Source: Symbiodinium kawagutii (lineage: Eukaryota > Sar > Dinophyceae > Suessiales > Symbiodiniaceae). From it: a stretch of DNA of 64,000 nt. The DNA is taken from positions 87,473-151,472 of the forward strand of contig VSDK01001250.1 in assembly GCA_009767595.1 (NCBI GenBank), in the 5' to 3' direction. The position numbers and the translations under genes were made by a program. Each line of letters opens with the position of its first letter. Positions within the stretch are counted from its first letter, which is position 1. Shown here one piece after another: positions 32,721 through 41,999 of the stretch. Under the pieces are notes generated by a model. That model saw only the letters and a program-made list of their open reading frames with translations. It was not told where the DNA came from and ran no database searches.

Positions 32721-32899
32721 CAAAAGTTGTCATATTCTTCGGTTGTTTCCTCATCCTGGACTCCTCTGTGGTACAAACAAACTTGTACCACATGGCGTTT
32801 CCATCTTTTTTTATAGCATATTTCTTTTGCAGCGGGACAGCGGAATGAGATTATTTTCAGAATTGTTGGAATGCAGTAAGCATGTGAACTGAAATCGAC

Positions 32900-33960
32900 G
32901 GGCTGATCCTTGTCGATGAATTATGGTAGATTCATATTAGTCAGTCATCCTCAGCTTAACCAGAAATAGCTCGGGATTGACCAACATAGGGATTAGTTCT
33001 TTGGTACCACCAATGTGCAAACAGCAATGTTTTGGTGAGATGAGAGCTCATGAAAGTATAAGCTTGAGCATCAAAACTAAAACATGTTAAGGTCAGTTTT
33101 GTTTTATCAATGAGACTTTTTGCACTTGTATTTTGATGCAATTGTTTTTTGATGGTTCATCTGTGTTTTTTGCGGAAAGCGGACGAATTAATATATGAAC
33201 TCCAAAAAGCTCCTACTGCTATAACGCTATCAAGGACATGAGGCAGACCCTCTGCTGGCAGTTTTAATGGGACTATGGCGGCAGCGGATATATTACGTGG
33301 ATGTATTTTTGTTGGCATCTCTATGTTAGATTGCTCAGGTTAGGCTTAGTCGGCCAATTGACCAATGAAGACCAAGGTCTCGCTTGGACATTGTTGGACC
33401 AACAAACGGATGTAAAAAACCCATGCAAGTGGACAGAGGGGGTTGCACTGCCGACATGTGCATAGGTGCAAGTGTCCACAAATCCATGCACACCCATAGT
33501 TTCTTGGTTTCCTGAGGTTTTCGATGAAAACATGTATGTTTTGGTAGGGGTGGCTGGGGTGGCTTATGTCACTAGTTGGATCAGAGAACCCAACACTAGG
33601 GTTTTGCAAGCGATGGTCATAAACTAGAGGTAGATGCAGCAGTCAAGAACCCACCATCAGTTCAAACCAAGTTAGCTGCTGATCTACCATCGAAAACGGT
33701 GGACAAGTGTACAACCGTTGTTTGCCTACCACAAATCATTTTGTTGCTTGAGCGAACATATCTCCGAAACCTATGCTTTTCGTACCTCATAGCAATACCT
33801 ATAGGTTTTGATATCAAGCAACATGGTGAATCATCATGATAAGATTTGATGCATGTGTAATTTGCATGTGTACATATTTCCAAGAACTTTTGTTGCTTAG
33901 TAGAATCCATGATGGTTCTTGATATCACCGATTGATATTGGCAGTCAAAAACCTCCTAAA
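32900..33960. other. non-coding-like
   Basis: About 1 kb with only short, unbiased open frames. Nothing recognised. Confidence 0.4.
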
Positions 33961-33989
33961 AAGCTGTCGCGAACTGTGCAGCTGGCTGC

Positions 33990-34147
33990 CTTAGGATGGA
34001 CGTTTGAGGAGCGTCGCCGAGCAAATCGAGGACAGGTGGGGTGCTGGGGATCCCACGTGGCCACACCGCCGCCGCGGGCCAGGAGCTGATCGGTGGTCAG
34101 AACGGTGTTATGTCGCGTTTGGATCGTTTCCAGGAAGGCCGGGCAAT
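33990..34147 (+). CDS. coding block with good donor, frame unresolved
   Basis: Donor GTGAGC begins at 34148. One frame runs through SVAEQIEDRWGAGDPTWPHR and DRWSERCYVAFGSFPGRPGN with high G/C third positions. Other frames contain LGWTFEERRRANRGQ and NGVMSRLDRFQEGRAM. Coding likely, frame open. Confidence 0.45.
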
Positions 34148-34912
34148 GGTGAGCTCCAAGGTGAAAGCTGGTTAGCATTTAACCTGGGATCATGCTAGGG
34201 TGAAGGGTTTTGGATTTTAAGGGTTTTAGGGTAATCAATGATGGCTGATTGATGGTTCATGCTGATGATGGTTGACAAGTTGTAGTTCAAGAGTGGGTAG
34301 TAATTGAAGGGGGTGAGACTAGTGGTAAATGTCGACCCAGTATTTAGGGGTAAATGAAACAGTGCCGGTCCTGCTCAAAGGGATTGCCGTTTGGCACCCC
34401 TTAATTCATAGGAATGGCAACCACAACGCACAGAAAGAATAATCCCTCACGTGTATAACCAACATTATATTGTTGAACCACTGTCGTTGTTTAACGTCAA
34501 TCATGTGAGATAGTCGGAGCACTGCCGGGCCCACCACATTCTGCCACTCTTTGATGTGGATCTGGTTGCCAGAGGTTTCTTTCCTGGTTCCGGATGCTGT
34601 GTTTTGTATCCCATTCGCATGCGGTGTGCACATGATAGAGATGATACAACCCCAGCAAAAGCGGTTCCCCTACTAACATCATTAGCCGGTTGGGCCTTTG
34701 GCCAGGCCTTCCCACAGGGATGTTGACCCTGTAGCCATTGGTGATGGGTTGTCAACATCTACAAAAGTGATGCCTTAGTACGGGTGACCGGCCAGGTACG
34801 TGGCAGATGGCAGAGGATGTTGATGGATGACCACCATAGCTGCACCACTTTCACCAGGGTTGTTCCCAGCCAGTCATTTGAAATGGGCATGTTTGCGGAT
34901 CATGGTACTTTG

Positions 34913-35000
34913 CACTGGTGGGTGCTAAGGAGCCAGGGATATACCCTTCTAAGGTAGGAGCTAAGGCGCTACCAAGAGGGCTGTAACCAAATGGTAGCTA
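34913..35000 (+). repeat. family-6 dispersed repeat
   Basis: GGTGCTAAGGAGCCAGGGATATACCC, TAGGAGCTAAGGCGCTACCAAGAGGG, CCAAATGGTAGC. A related fragment (TTTTAAAGGG...GTAAGGAGC) lies at 35047-35105. Confidence 0.65.
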
Positions 35001-35204
35001 GAGATCCGCCCACAGATGCCCAGCACCGGCATGCAACGTGGTAGCCTTTTAAAGGGCCTTGAAAGAGGGAGGTAAGGAGCTAGCGGGAGGGCTCTAAGCG
35101 GATGCTTGGAGAAGAAACCACCCCGACCCAGTCCGCAAGTGAGTAGATCAGTGCCACGTATCCACAAAACCCTCCAAGATGGAAATGTCGAAACATTTTT
35201 TTCA

Positions 35205-35402
35205 GTTTTGGAATGTGAGCAAGAGGTTCGCCGGGTGCCGCAAGCCACTAGGCCTGGCTGAAATGGAGAAGCATGTGGGAACCGTTGTGGAGAGCAGGCG
35301 GGGGTGGGAGGCGTTGTGTGAAGGCCGGGCAAGGGCACAATGGATCAACCTGGCAGCTGGACTGGTTCATGGGCACATGGATTTCATCGATTCAAAGCCA
35401 TA
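35205..35402 (+). CDS. coding exon, unidentified
   Basis: Reads FWNVSKRFAGCRKPLGLAEM, EKHVGTVVESRRGWEALCEG, RARAQWINLAAGLVHGHMD, then TAG at 35401. GTGAGC at 35215 inside could instead be a donor of an upstream exon. Helical, good composition. Confidence 0.5.
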
Positions 35403-35571
35403 GAATCGGAAGGGTGTGGCTGCTGAGGCCATCAAACATCAACTGGCATCAAGTAGTTTTGGATGATGCCATTTCCCAACAGGCCGAGTTTCGCAATGTT
35501 TCATGGAGCAACCTCTGTGATGCTCAGATTGATGGGTTGACTTACCATGGGACCATGGGATGCATTGGCAG

Positions 35572-35611
35572 AAAGTGGTGGAACAGGTTGGAACCTTGGA
35601 GGATCCTTGGA
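35572..35611 (+). CDS. short coding-like exon
   Basis: After gcattggcag (ends 35571): KVVEQVGTLEDPWK, then GTTTTT as possible donor near 35613. The preceding 130 nt are open in other frames (EFRNVSWSNLCDAQIDGL). Confidence 0.35.
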
Positions 35612-35633
35612 AGCTGAGGGTTTTTGGATGATG

Positions 35634-35750
35634 ACTTTGGTGTCCAGTTGGGGCTATAATCATGGTTAAAAGGCCTATAAAGTAGCTTATAATCTCGAGA
35701 AACCATGGTGAGTGACCACTTACAAAGTGGGGGTGCACATCCAAGTCGTG
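35634..35750 (-). mobile_element. family-4 element, inverted
   Basis: Read on the minus strand it begins ACTTGGATGTGCACCCCC, continues TTTGTAAGTGG and ends at a decayed inverse near 35634. Same order of blocks as 13899-14016. Confidence 0.65.
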
Positions 35751-35819
35751 ATGACTAGTGAGCTCTTTCTTGGGATAAACTTGTTGTAAATACTCACTCC
35801 CAATGTTATTTCCTACGAG

Positions 35820-36092
35820 CTGCACCTGTTCACCAGTGGTATTCCCTTGAACGCTGTTGGGAGGCTGAACTACTTGCACACTTTCTGCAAGGATTTGCGT
35901 ACTGAACAAACGTCTCAACTGGAGTCGATGAGATGCTTGGCTCAAGCTCGCAGCTGCAGAGACATTTGCAGTGCCGTCACCCAAGAAACCACAAGAAAAA
36001 ACACAGCTGTTGGATTTGTGGCTGTTGTTGTGGCTGCTGTTGCTGCTGATGGTGCCGGAATTCATGACGAACCTGGTGGTTTGGATGGCTAG
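35820..36092 (+). CDS. coding exon, possibly a 3' end
   Basis: Acceptor-like ttatttcctacgag ends at 35819. Ninety codons to TAG at 36090: LHLFTSGIPLNAVGRLNYLH, TFCKDLRTEQTSQLESM, and AVGFVAVVVAAVAADGAG near the end, which could be a membrane anchor. No poly(A) signal identified. Unidentified protein. Confidence 0.5.
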   Translation: MHLFTSGIPLNAVGRLNYLHTFCKDLRTEQTSQLESMRCLAQARSCRDICSAVTQETTRKNTAVGFVAVVVAAVAADGAGIHDEPGGLDG

Positions 36093-36593
36093 CCCTCCAA
36101 GCTAGCCAAGGAACCTGGGCAGATGCAGCAGTTGACAAACTTCCACCAGTTCGACCATAGCTAGCTGGTCATTTACCAGCAACAATGCCCGTAGCAGGTT
36201 TGTCGTCAAACATAGGTAGTCAACCAAAGTTAGCTGGCGAATCCACAGGTTTATTAGATATTTGTAATGTGGATTTGCCTTTGGTAGCCAGCCAGTGGTG
36301 ACAGTGGTGTTGGTCACGTAAGGGCATTCCAGTTATTTAGCTACAAATTGATGCATGCATGCCTTTGAAGGGCCGCCAACATCAGATTGATCAACCGTTC
36401 CCAACCATCATTGTCCTTCATGAACTACCACAAACCATCATGAACACTCCCACTAACTACCACAAACCATTCTGAGCAACCCTCAACCACCATCAACCAC
36501 TATCGGTCACCATCACTAATCATACCCAAGCGCCACATGAGGTGCCGATCACCGTCAATCCCTAGGCCACCGTCACTGCCAGGCCATGTCCAG

Positions 36594-36707
36594 GATGCTT
36601 GCAACAAACACGTGGACGCCCTGAAGCAGCTCCGCATTTTGGCCGCACAGCTTCGTTGGTTGAGATCGATCCAAGCACTTGGATGTCCATCCACACATGA
36701 GAACTCC
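36594..36707 (+). CDS. coding exon, coiled-coil-like
   Basis: Acceptor ccatgtccag ends at 36593. Reads DACNKHVDALKQLRILAAQL then RWLRSIQALGCPSTHE to TGA 36708. The donor may lie earlier. Heptad-like Leu/Ile spacing. Confidence 0.5.
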
Positions 36708-36830
36708 TGACTGACCATGGTGATAGAATCATATAGGGCTTGTAAGCTACGTTAAATTTGGGTTGAATATCGTGGGCGTATCCCAATTACATCGATGTGG
36801 GTACATCCAACGATCCGTGGGTAGTTGAAA

Positions 36831-36917
36831 GCTGGTGCTTTGCTTGTTTTTTTCTCCTAAAGTTTGGGATGGTTGGCTGAATATATTTTGAGGATGGCTT
36901 AACTAACCACCAACCAG
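36831..36917 (+). mobile_element. diverged family-1 element
   Basis: CTGGTGCTTTGCTTG at the left, CTCCTAAAG, GGATGGTTGGCTGA and TTAACTAACCACCAACCAG at the right. Confidence 0.5.
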
Positions 36918-37170
36918 ATCAGTTCAAAGGTGGTTGATGTATCGACCACATAATCAACTAAGCGTGTTTTTACCCATATCAATAGGTATCAATAGTAGCT
37001 GATTTTATTAGGAACCACGGTGACTACTATTATTTGTACAAAACTTACCAAAACCAGTTGAAACTGGTTCTTACCATTGATTGATGGTTCTTTGCTATGG
37101 TCATTTTCATAATTAAGGCTTATGAATGATCAATGATGGTTACTGAATGTTACTATTGATGAATCATAAT

Positions 37171-37264
37171 CTGGATGGTGGTTTTAACGCTCTGATGTCT
37201 ATAGTATTACAAATGGTTGGTTGGTTGGCGCATCTTTTTCAAAGGGGTTGAAACCACCAACCAG
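37171..37264 (+). mobile_element. family-1 introner-like element
   Basis: CTGGATGGTGGTTTTAAC at the left and GGGGTTGAAACCACCAACCAG at the right, GGTTGGTTGGTTGGCGCAT inside. Right terminus AG is available as an acceptor. Confidence 0.75.
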
Positions 37265-37291
37265 AAATGATTCATGATAAACATGTTGTGA

Positions 37292-37576
37292 ATGCTTCTT
37301 GCTGTTTATCAATGGCTATGGATGGAAGCATCCTTCAACCCAGTGAGGGCTTTGGAACTGAGTGGAAACTGCAGTGATGAATGGCCGAGTCAGCACTTAT
37401 CGCTCTACGAAACCACACTTAGCAAACTACCTGTGCCGCAGCATGTCATGTCCATCATGGAAGATGATGCCGCTTCAGGCATGCTGCCAGTATTTCATTT
37501 ATGTATCCTCATTTCCGATGTTGGTTTTAACATCTCTCCAAGTCATCGGAAACTGGCACTGACAATCTCCATATCC
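37292..37576 (+). CDS. coding block, unidentified
   Basis: Open from 37292 to TAG at 37577. Includes ASFNPVRALELSGNCSDEWP, SLYETTLSKLPVPQHVMS, IMEDDAASGMLPVFHLC. Real exon limits inside this span are not resolved. Confidence 0.45.
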
Positions 37577-37706
37577 TAGACTCATCATTGGAAACTCAAA
37601 CATCTCAGTCTCAGCGGTCAAACGATTTCGTATCCTTTTGCCCTGCCAAGTGGAAGGGCAAATTACATTCTGGTCAACCAACCTCAGCCACTGGTAGATT
37701 TGCCAG

Positions 37707-37864
37707 TTCCGGGTTCATGTGCCTAGCGGCCCCACGGAGCTAGTGCCCTTCTCGGTGCATTTTTGTGACTGCCATGGTTGCATTGCTGAAAGATCTGAAA
37801 GTGTCGTGGCCATAGTGAAGGCACCCCCCGTGTCACAAATCCCAGCGGTGACACCTCAGTACGA
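37707..37864 (+). CDS. coding exon, unidentified
   Basis: Acceptor agatttgccag ends at 37706; donor GTAAGA at 37865. Fifty-two codons plus two bases: FRVHVPSGPTELVPFSVHFC, DCHGCIAERSESVVAIVK, APPVSQIPAVTPQY. The next exon supplies C, making GAC. The intron between is entirely a family-3 element. Protein not recognised; a CDCHGC cluster could bind metal. Confidence 0.75.
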
Positions 37865-38005
37865 GTAAGAACTACAAGGTAGGCCCCCCTAGTTATAAGT
37901 TGGTTAGTAAGCGGGGCATCACCAGGCCCACAACAGCCATAGCTAGTAGTTACCCTAGTTATGAAGCAACTTAGCTAACTAAGGGGGCCCACCTTATATA
38001 GCCAG
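37865..38005 (+). mobile_element. family-3 introner-like element = complete intron
   Basis: CTACAAGGTAGGCCCCCCTAG at the left (from 37872) and CTAAGGGGGCCCACCTTATA at the right. The 141-nt intron begins GTAAGA and ends ATAGCCAG; the reading frame is restored across it. Strongest single case of an element acting as an intron here. Confidence 0.8.
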
Positions 38006-38050
38006 CTGGCTCATCTTCCATGATGCCGATCAGAAGCCTCAGGATTGCGT
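38006..38050 (+). CDS. coding exon, unidentified
   Basis: First base completes a GAC codon with the upstream exon, then WLIFHDADQKPQDC. Donor GTGTGA at 38049 or GTGAGC at 38051. Another coding-like block in the same frame starts at 38066. Confidence 0.6.
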
Positions 38051-38065
38051 GTGAGCACCCTGCAG

Positions 38066-38126
38066 GCTTGGCGGCCTTCCTGTGGTGGCCATGAATACAT
38101 TCGGCAGGGAAGATCGGGAAATGTCA
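38066..38126 (+). CDS. coding-like block 15 nt after the previous exon
   Basis: After accctgcag (ends 38065): LGGLPVVAMNTFGREDREM, then GTGATA at 38127. In frame with 38006-38050 across 15 nt that contain a TGA. Could be a separate exon, or the continuation. Confidence 0.35.
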
Positions 38127-38153
38127 GTGATATTTGTTATTGCAAATGCTTTT

Positions 38154-38262
38154 TATATATATATATATATATATATCTGTGTGTGTGTGTATGTATTTAT
38201 TTGTATTTTCACATATTATCATAGTATAAACAGAATATATATATATATAATATAATATACGT
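38154..38262. repeat. AT/GT microsatellites
   Basis: (TA)n at 38155-38176, (TG)n to 38191, and TATATAATATAATATA at 38237-38260. Confidence 0.9.
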
Positions 38263-38304
38263 TTATAGTAATTTATAGTGCTTTCAAAATTTGCTTGCAC
38301 GCAG

Positions 38305-38393
38305 GTGCATGTACCAGTTTATACCAGTTGATTTTGGACGTCTTTGCTTTTTAGATCGCACTCAACAGCAGACACACTTGCGTATACCATATG
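38305..38393 (+). CDS. coding exon, unidentified
   Basis: Acceptor gcttgcacgcag ends at 38304. One phase base then CMYQFIPVDFGRLCFLDRTQ and QQTHLRIPY. Ends G|GTGGTTTCTC at a family-5 terminus. Joins in phase to 38515. Confidence 0.6.
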
Positions 38394-38496
38394 GTGGTTT
38401 CTCAGTTGCTGGGGGCACCCTTAAATCATCCAATTGTTTTATCGCAACAAGTCATCAATTTTTGGTTCCCCTATGGCTCGAGAAACCTTCATATGT
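38389..38496 (+). mobile_element. family-5 introner-like element
   Basis: CATATGGTGGTTTCTCAG at the left and CTCGAGAAACCTTCATATG at the right, a near-perfect inverted repeat. Interior GCACCCTTAAATCATCC and GGTTCCCC. With 18 more bases it forms intron 38394-38514 (121 nt, GT...CACAG). Confidence 0.75.
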
Positions 38497-38514
38497 TTAT
38501 CTATTTGTTCACAG

Positions 38515-38582
38515 TACATGCTAGTCCGGCATCTCGCACCATCCAGCCAGGGGTTGCCCACTGCTGTCCAACAGCTACACCA
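38515..38582 (+). CDS. coding exon, unidentified
   Basis: Acceptor ttgttcacag ends at 38514. With the G before the intron it reads VHASPASRTIQPGVAHCCPT and stops at TGA 38583. A further block begins seven bases later. Confidence 0.45.
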
Positions 38583-38589
38583 TGACTAG

Positions 38590-38624
38590 CTGGTTTGGCA
38601 CAGTTGGTGATGATGGGAGACAAG
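38590..38624 (+). CDS. short coding exon before a family-3 element
   Basis: After catgactag (ends 38589): WFGTVGDDGRQ, donor GTGGGT at 38625, which is the left terminus of the next family-3 element (CAAG|GTGGGTCCCCC). Confidence 0.4.
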
Positions 38625-38740
38625 GTGGGTCCCCCAAACCTTAGCTAAGTTGCTTTCTAACTAGAGTAACTAATTACCAGCCAAATGGCAGATGGAACTT
38701 TAGCGCAGCATGATTACCAACTTATAACCCAACCTTGTAA
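38619..38740 (+). mobile_element. diverged family-3 element
   Basis: GACAAGGTGGGTCCCCC at the left, CTTAGCTAAGTTGC inside, CAACTTATAACCCAACCTTG at the right. Donor-like GTGGGT in the left repeat. Confidence 0.6.
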
Positions 38741-38873
38741 CCTTGCATGATGGCTTTTGATGGCATAATGACTTATAAGCATGTGATGGCTATAGTTAAT
38801 CAAATGTTTCACCTGACTTGTGTGTGTGTGGTTCCGTGATTCGTCGCTGAACCCTCCTTGTTACGTGATCATG

Positions 38874-38988
38874 GGCAGTGGGTCAAAACCCTGTACCCCT
38901 GGTTCCCCTACCATTAACCAGTGTTTTCCCTATCATTGGTTGGTCATTATAAGCCATTATCGGTTGGTTAACTGCTTGACCCATAGCC
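38874..38988 (-). mobile_element. family-2 element, inverted orientation
   Basis: Plus strand shows GTGGGTCAAAACCCTGTACCCCTGG at the left and GGTTAACTGCTTGACCCATAGCC at the right: the family-2 blocks in reverse order. Near-complete. Confidence 0.75.
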
Positions 38989-39051
38989 CATTGGTGGTCG
39001 TAATTCATGGGTCGTTTCACCACGCGCCCCGGCCTTGGGTTTCGGGTCCAG

Positions 39052-39125
39052 GCCGAGGACGAGGAGAAGTTTGCCTGTCTCAACCAGCCACTTGGGACGG
39101 TGCGATTCGCTGCCCATTCCCGGGG
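39052..39125 (+). CDS. coding exon, unidentified
   Basis: Acceptor tttcgggtccag ends at 39051. Frame: AEDEEKFACLNQPLGTVRF then AAHSR, running into a G10 tract and TAA. The frame is open upstream too (GRFTTRPGLGFRVQ), so the start may be earlier. Strong G/C third positions. Confidence 0.55.
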
Positions 39126-39152
39126 GGGGGGATAAATGCACGGGCGAGTGGG

Positions 39153-39246
39153 GGTAATGTTGGTTTCTGATTAGTGGAACCCCCCCTAAAGTAATGAAAA
39201 TAGATGAAACCAACAGGTAGATACTAATCAGAAACCAACATTATAC
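39153..39246. mobile_element. single inverted-repeat element
   Basis: GGTAATGTTGGTTTCTGATT at the left and its inverse AATCAGAAACCAACATTATA at the right, about 20-bp arms around a 50-bp centre. MITE-like; no second copy seen. Confidence 0.65.
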
Positions 39247-39855
39247 GATTTTTCAAACACAAACACATGCCAAGAAGGGTAACATCTCAATAACTAGACA
39301 CAATTCATCAGGGGATGTGCGCACCAAATTTTCACCGGCCAGTTCGCGATGCTTAATGATGTGTAGAAATGATATGGAAGCTGGCTACCGGGGATTGGCA
39401 AGCTGGTTTGATGGTGGTTGATGACTAAGAACGGTGAGTAATGGCTACTGATGGTATTGGTTAAGCTTAAGTGAATCGTGTCGATCAATGGTTCAGGAAT
39501 TAAGGAATAGTAGCCAGTGGTCAATGGTGGTTTCCAATAGTAGTTTCACATGGTTGAAAGATGGTGATTAGTGACCACTTTGTTGCGAAGACTTGTGAAT
39601 CACAGATGTGCAGGTGGGTTTGACATAGGGAATATTTCGGGCGAATGGCACAACAAAGTATACCGTGTACATCCGTGTGCCATCCAAAACAAACGAGGTT
39701 TTCGTTTCGAAACCATGCGGTCGTCGGGCTACCTACTTGGTTATCCCAAACAAATGGGACTTGTTGGTTTGAGAAACATCGGCACCCTTTGGAGGTTAAC
39801 GGTTGTTTTCTCAACTCAGGTGAACCATTTCTGGCTTTGTGTCGCCAAGGCATGC

Positions 39856-39943
39856 GAAGGGCTTGGAAATAAAGATTGGCCAGTATCTTCCAGAAATTCG
39901 CACGACGGAGGTGCACAGAACAACGGTGAAGGGTCAGCGAAGC
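39856..39943 (+). CDS. coding-like exon, unidentified
   Basis: After tgtcgccaag the frame reads HAKGLEIKIGQYLPEIRTTE then VHRTTVKGQRS to TGA. Other frames (for example EPFLALCRQGMRRAW) also look plausible upstream. Exon limits approximate. Confidence 0.4.
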
Positions 39944-40118
39944 TGAGGGTTAGTCATGGTCAATAAGTTGAGTGGTAAATGTAAATAGTTCGCAATAGTG
40001 AAGCATTGTCAATAGTTGAAATTCGCTGTCAATGAGTTAGTGATGGCATGTACTAGCTAGATTTGCTTCAGTGATGCTAGGTGAAAACAATGTTTTGACC
40101 CTATTGGTATCATCTTGT

Positions 40119-40199
40119 CGCTTGTATGATAGGGGTTGTTTGTTCCCTGATTTGCTTGGAATCAAGTCTGTTAACAAACAACCCCTATACCAACAAGCG
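40119..40199. mobile_element. single inverted-repeat element
   Basis: CGCTTGTATGATAGGGGTTG at the left and CAACCCCTATACCAACAAGCG at the right, 81 bp in all. MITE-like. A coding exon begins 20 bp after its right end. Confidence 0.65.
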
Positions 40200-40219
40200 A
40201 TCATTTGATACTGTTGCAG

Positions 40220-40308
40220 GGCAACCGCTGGTGTACGATTTCCAGATGTGGTTCCGATGCCGCCGGCAAACACATGAGTATTGGACCGAATTGATGATGT
40301 CCGGAAGG
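40220..40308 (+). CDS. coding exon, unidentified
   Basis: Acceptor ctgttgcag ends at 40219. Reads QPLVYDFQMWFRCRRQTHEY then WTELMMSG, with GTCATC at 40309 as donor. The frame also stays open beyond (SSIRVGPYLQVSYLRPLF). Confidence 0.5.
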
Positions 40309-40584
40309 TCATCAATTCGGGTGGGCCCCTACCTGCAGGTTTCCTATTTGCGTCCCTTATTTCCGAAAGGTATCAGTTACAGGGTGGGCCCGTTGCGGGT
40401 ATACAAAACACATTTGTAGCCCCAAGACCGGATGAAAAAAAACGTTTTCCTATTCAATGTCGCCACTGAAAGAAATCGACCCGAAACTGTTTCCCAAAAC
40501 CCTGGATTTTGATGCTTTGGGCTTCGAAACGCTTTAGAATCTGTGGTTTGGGAAGAATAGTGTTGGCGTGATGATGGCGTGATG

Positions 40585-40706
40585 TTGACGGGGACCACGT
40601 GCAACCTGGCCCAAACCCATCGTCTTAGCACTGAAAATCATTGCCGCCGCGGCTATCGAAAAAGTTGTCCATTGTCGCTGCGGCTCGGGCGGGTCCGGGC
40701 GGGGCC
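40585..40706. CDS. GC-rich coding block, strand unresolved
   Basis: A plus frame gives RATWPKPIVLALKIIAAAAI then EKVVHCRCGSGG. A minus frame gives WTTFSIAAAAMIFSAKTMG then LGQVARGP. Both are credible. Followed by a pentamer repeat. Confidence 0.4.
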
Positions 40707-40747
40707 CGCGCTGGTCCGGTCCGGTCCGGTCCGGTCCGGTCCGGTCC
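40707..40747. repeat. (CGGTC)n pentamer repeat in a coding-like block
   Basis: Seven or so tandem CGGTC units. Period five means any coding frame shifts through all three phases along the repeat. Confidence 0.9.
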
Positions 40748-40949
40748 GTTCTCGGGGTCGTTCTCGTTCTGCGGCGCGCCCGGCGTACCTTGTATTTGGG
40801 GAAGGAGTTCATTCAAAATGTATTGGATGTGTGCTGATAAACAGCCATTTCCCCCTGAGACTATTACGGCTGCTGTGAGGATTGCAATTGTGCTGCAACA
40901 TGTGCCCCTTTGGAGCCAGACGCGGAACCACCACATGCCACCTGCCAGG

Positions 40950-41067
40950 CCGGCCTGAAAAGCCAAGAGAAGGACTAGCAGAGAAGGGGACGTTGTTCAG
41001 ATGCGAATTTGTTCCCATACACTTCTCAGAAGCAGCTGGAAGTTTTCTGCGAACCAACGACGGCTGA
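40950..41067 (+). CDS. coding-like block
   Basis: Frame: LPGRPEKPREGLAEKGTLFR then CEFVPIHFSEAAGSFLRTND to TGA at 41065. A minus frame is also open (NNVPFSASPSLGFSGRPGR). Strand preference weak. Confidence 0.35.
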
Positions 41068-41440
41068 AACCAACCCTTCACTCAGACATCCATATTCTTG
41101 TATGACCCCCCTATGCTTGACAATTCACCAGCAATTTTTGGCCAAACGGATAATATAGGTTACAAGCTCATTGTTGGACATTGCTGCAACACTGTTGTGA
41201 AGGGCGGCTTTTCCGGTATTTTTTTCAACATTGAAAATGGCCGGTAGCAGATGGATAAATTTCCGCTTGTAGAGAGAGAACCATTAACATTCTCTGTGGT
41301 TCATCGTAAGGCTAATAAGCTGGTGATGTAATTGTTGCAATACGAGATGGATTGCTTACGAACTCAGGTTTGTCCCACTAAGTATGGCATAGTATGGCTG
41401 TGTTGTCACTTTCCTATGTGTTTGCTTGCTGCATTTGCAG

Positions 41441-41520
41441 GTGTAGATTTAAGTGATGGCACGCGGGAATTACATGGAGTTACTTGCGGGAGTCTGGTTG
41501 AGTCTAGCTATCCAAAGGAT
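41441..41520 (+). CDS. coding-like exon
   Basis: Good acceptor with pyrimidine tract (ttgcttgctgcatttgcag, ends 41440). Reads VDLSDGTRELHGVTCGSL. End unresolved. Confidence 0.4.
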
Positions 41521-41891
41521 ATCTCCATAGTCATGAGTACCCAGCAACTAGCAGCGTCATAAAGCAGAGACATGTTTGTACAACCGGGCAAGCAAAGCAT
41601 TTTCGGACAGGGATGACAGGGTGATGTGCGTAGCGTAAGTTGAAACGTGGCTGGCAAAACCTCTAGGGTAAAGCCTGTCCATGGTTATTTCCATACGGAC
41701 AGAGCCCCCATGTACAGCAGATGATGGCTGCGTTTCTATCGGCCAGTTGGATAAACATGGCTGCAGGTCGGACAGCAAATCTGTCCCTTACAGGCATTGT
41801 GTATTTCTTTCAAACATCCGACATGTGCATAGACACCGTGGGTTTGTTGGGATGTTCACCTTGTGATTCTTCTTGTTGACCCACGGCCAAG

Positions 41892-41962
41892 CACGGCGAC
41901 TCTTTCGGCTCGACAAGGAGTTGCAAAGAGTCTTCCAGGAGATCAACAAGTTGCGTTCCTTG
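41892..41962 (+). CDS. coding exon, coiled-coil-like
   Basis: After ccacggccaag (ends 41891): RRLFRLDKELQRVFQEINKL with G/C at most third positions; a GC at 41963 may be the donor. A second frame (STATLSARQGVAKSLPGDQQ) has poorer codon bias. Confidence 0.45.
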
Positions 41963-41999
41963 CGCTGAAGCGGATTAATGCGGCTTTGATCAACAAAAA

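Noticed and set aside
32342-32791. 149-codon minus open frame
   Set aside because: Low-complexity and overlapping repeated GGTATCTCC words; no splice signals.
35439-36065. 208-codon minus-strand open frame
   Set aside because: Antisense to plus-strand blocks with better codon bias and splice signals; crosses a family-4 element.
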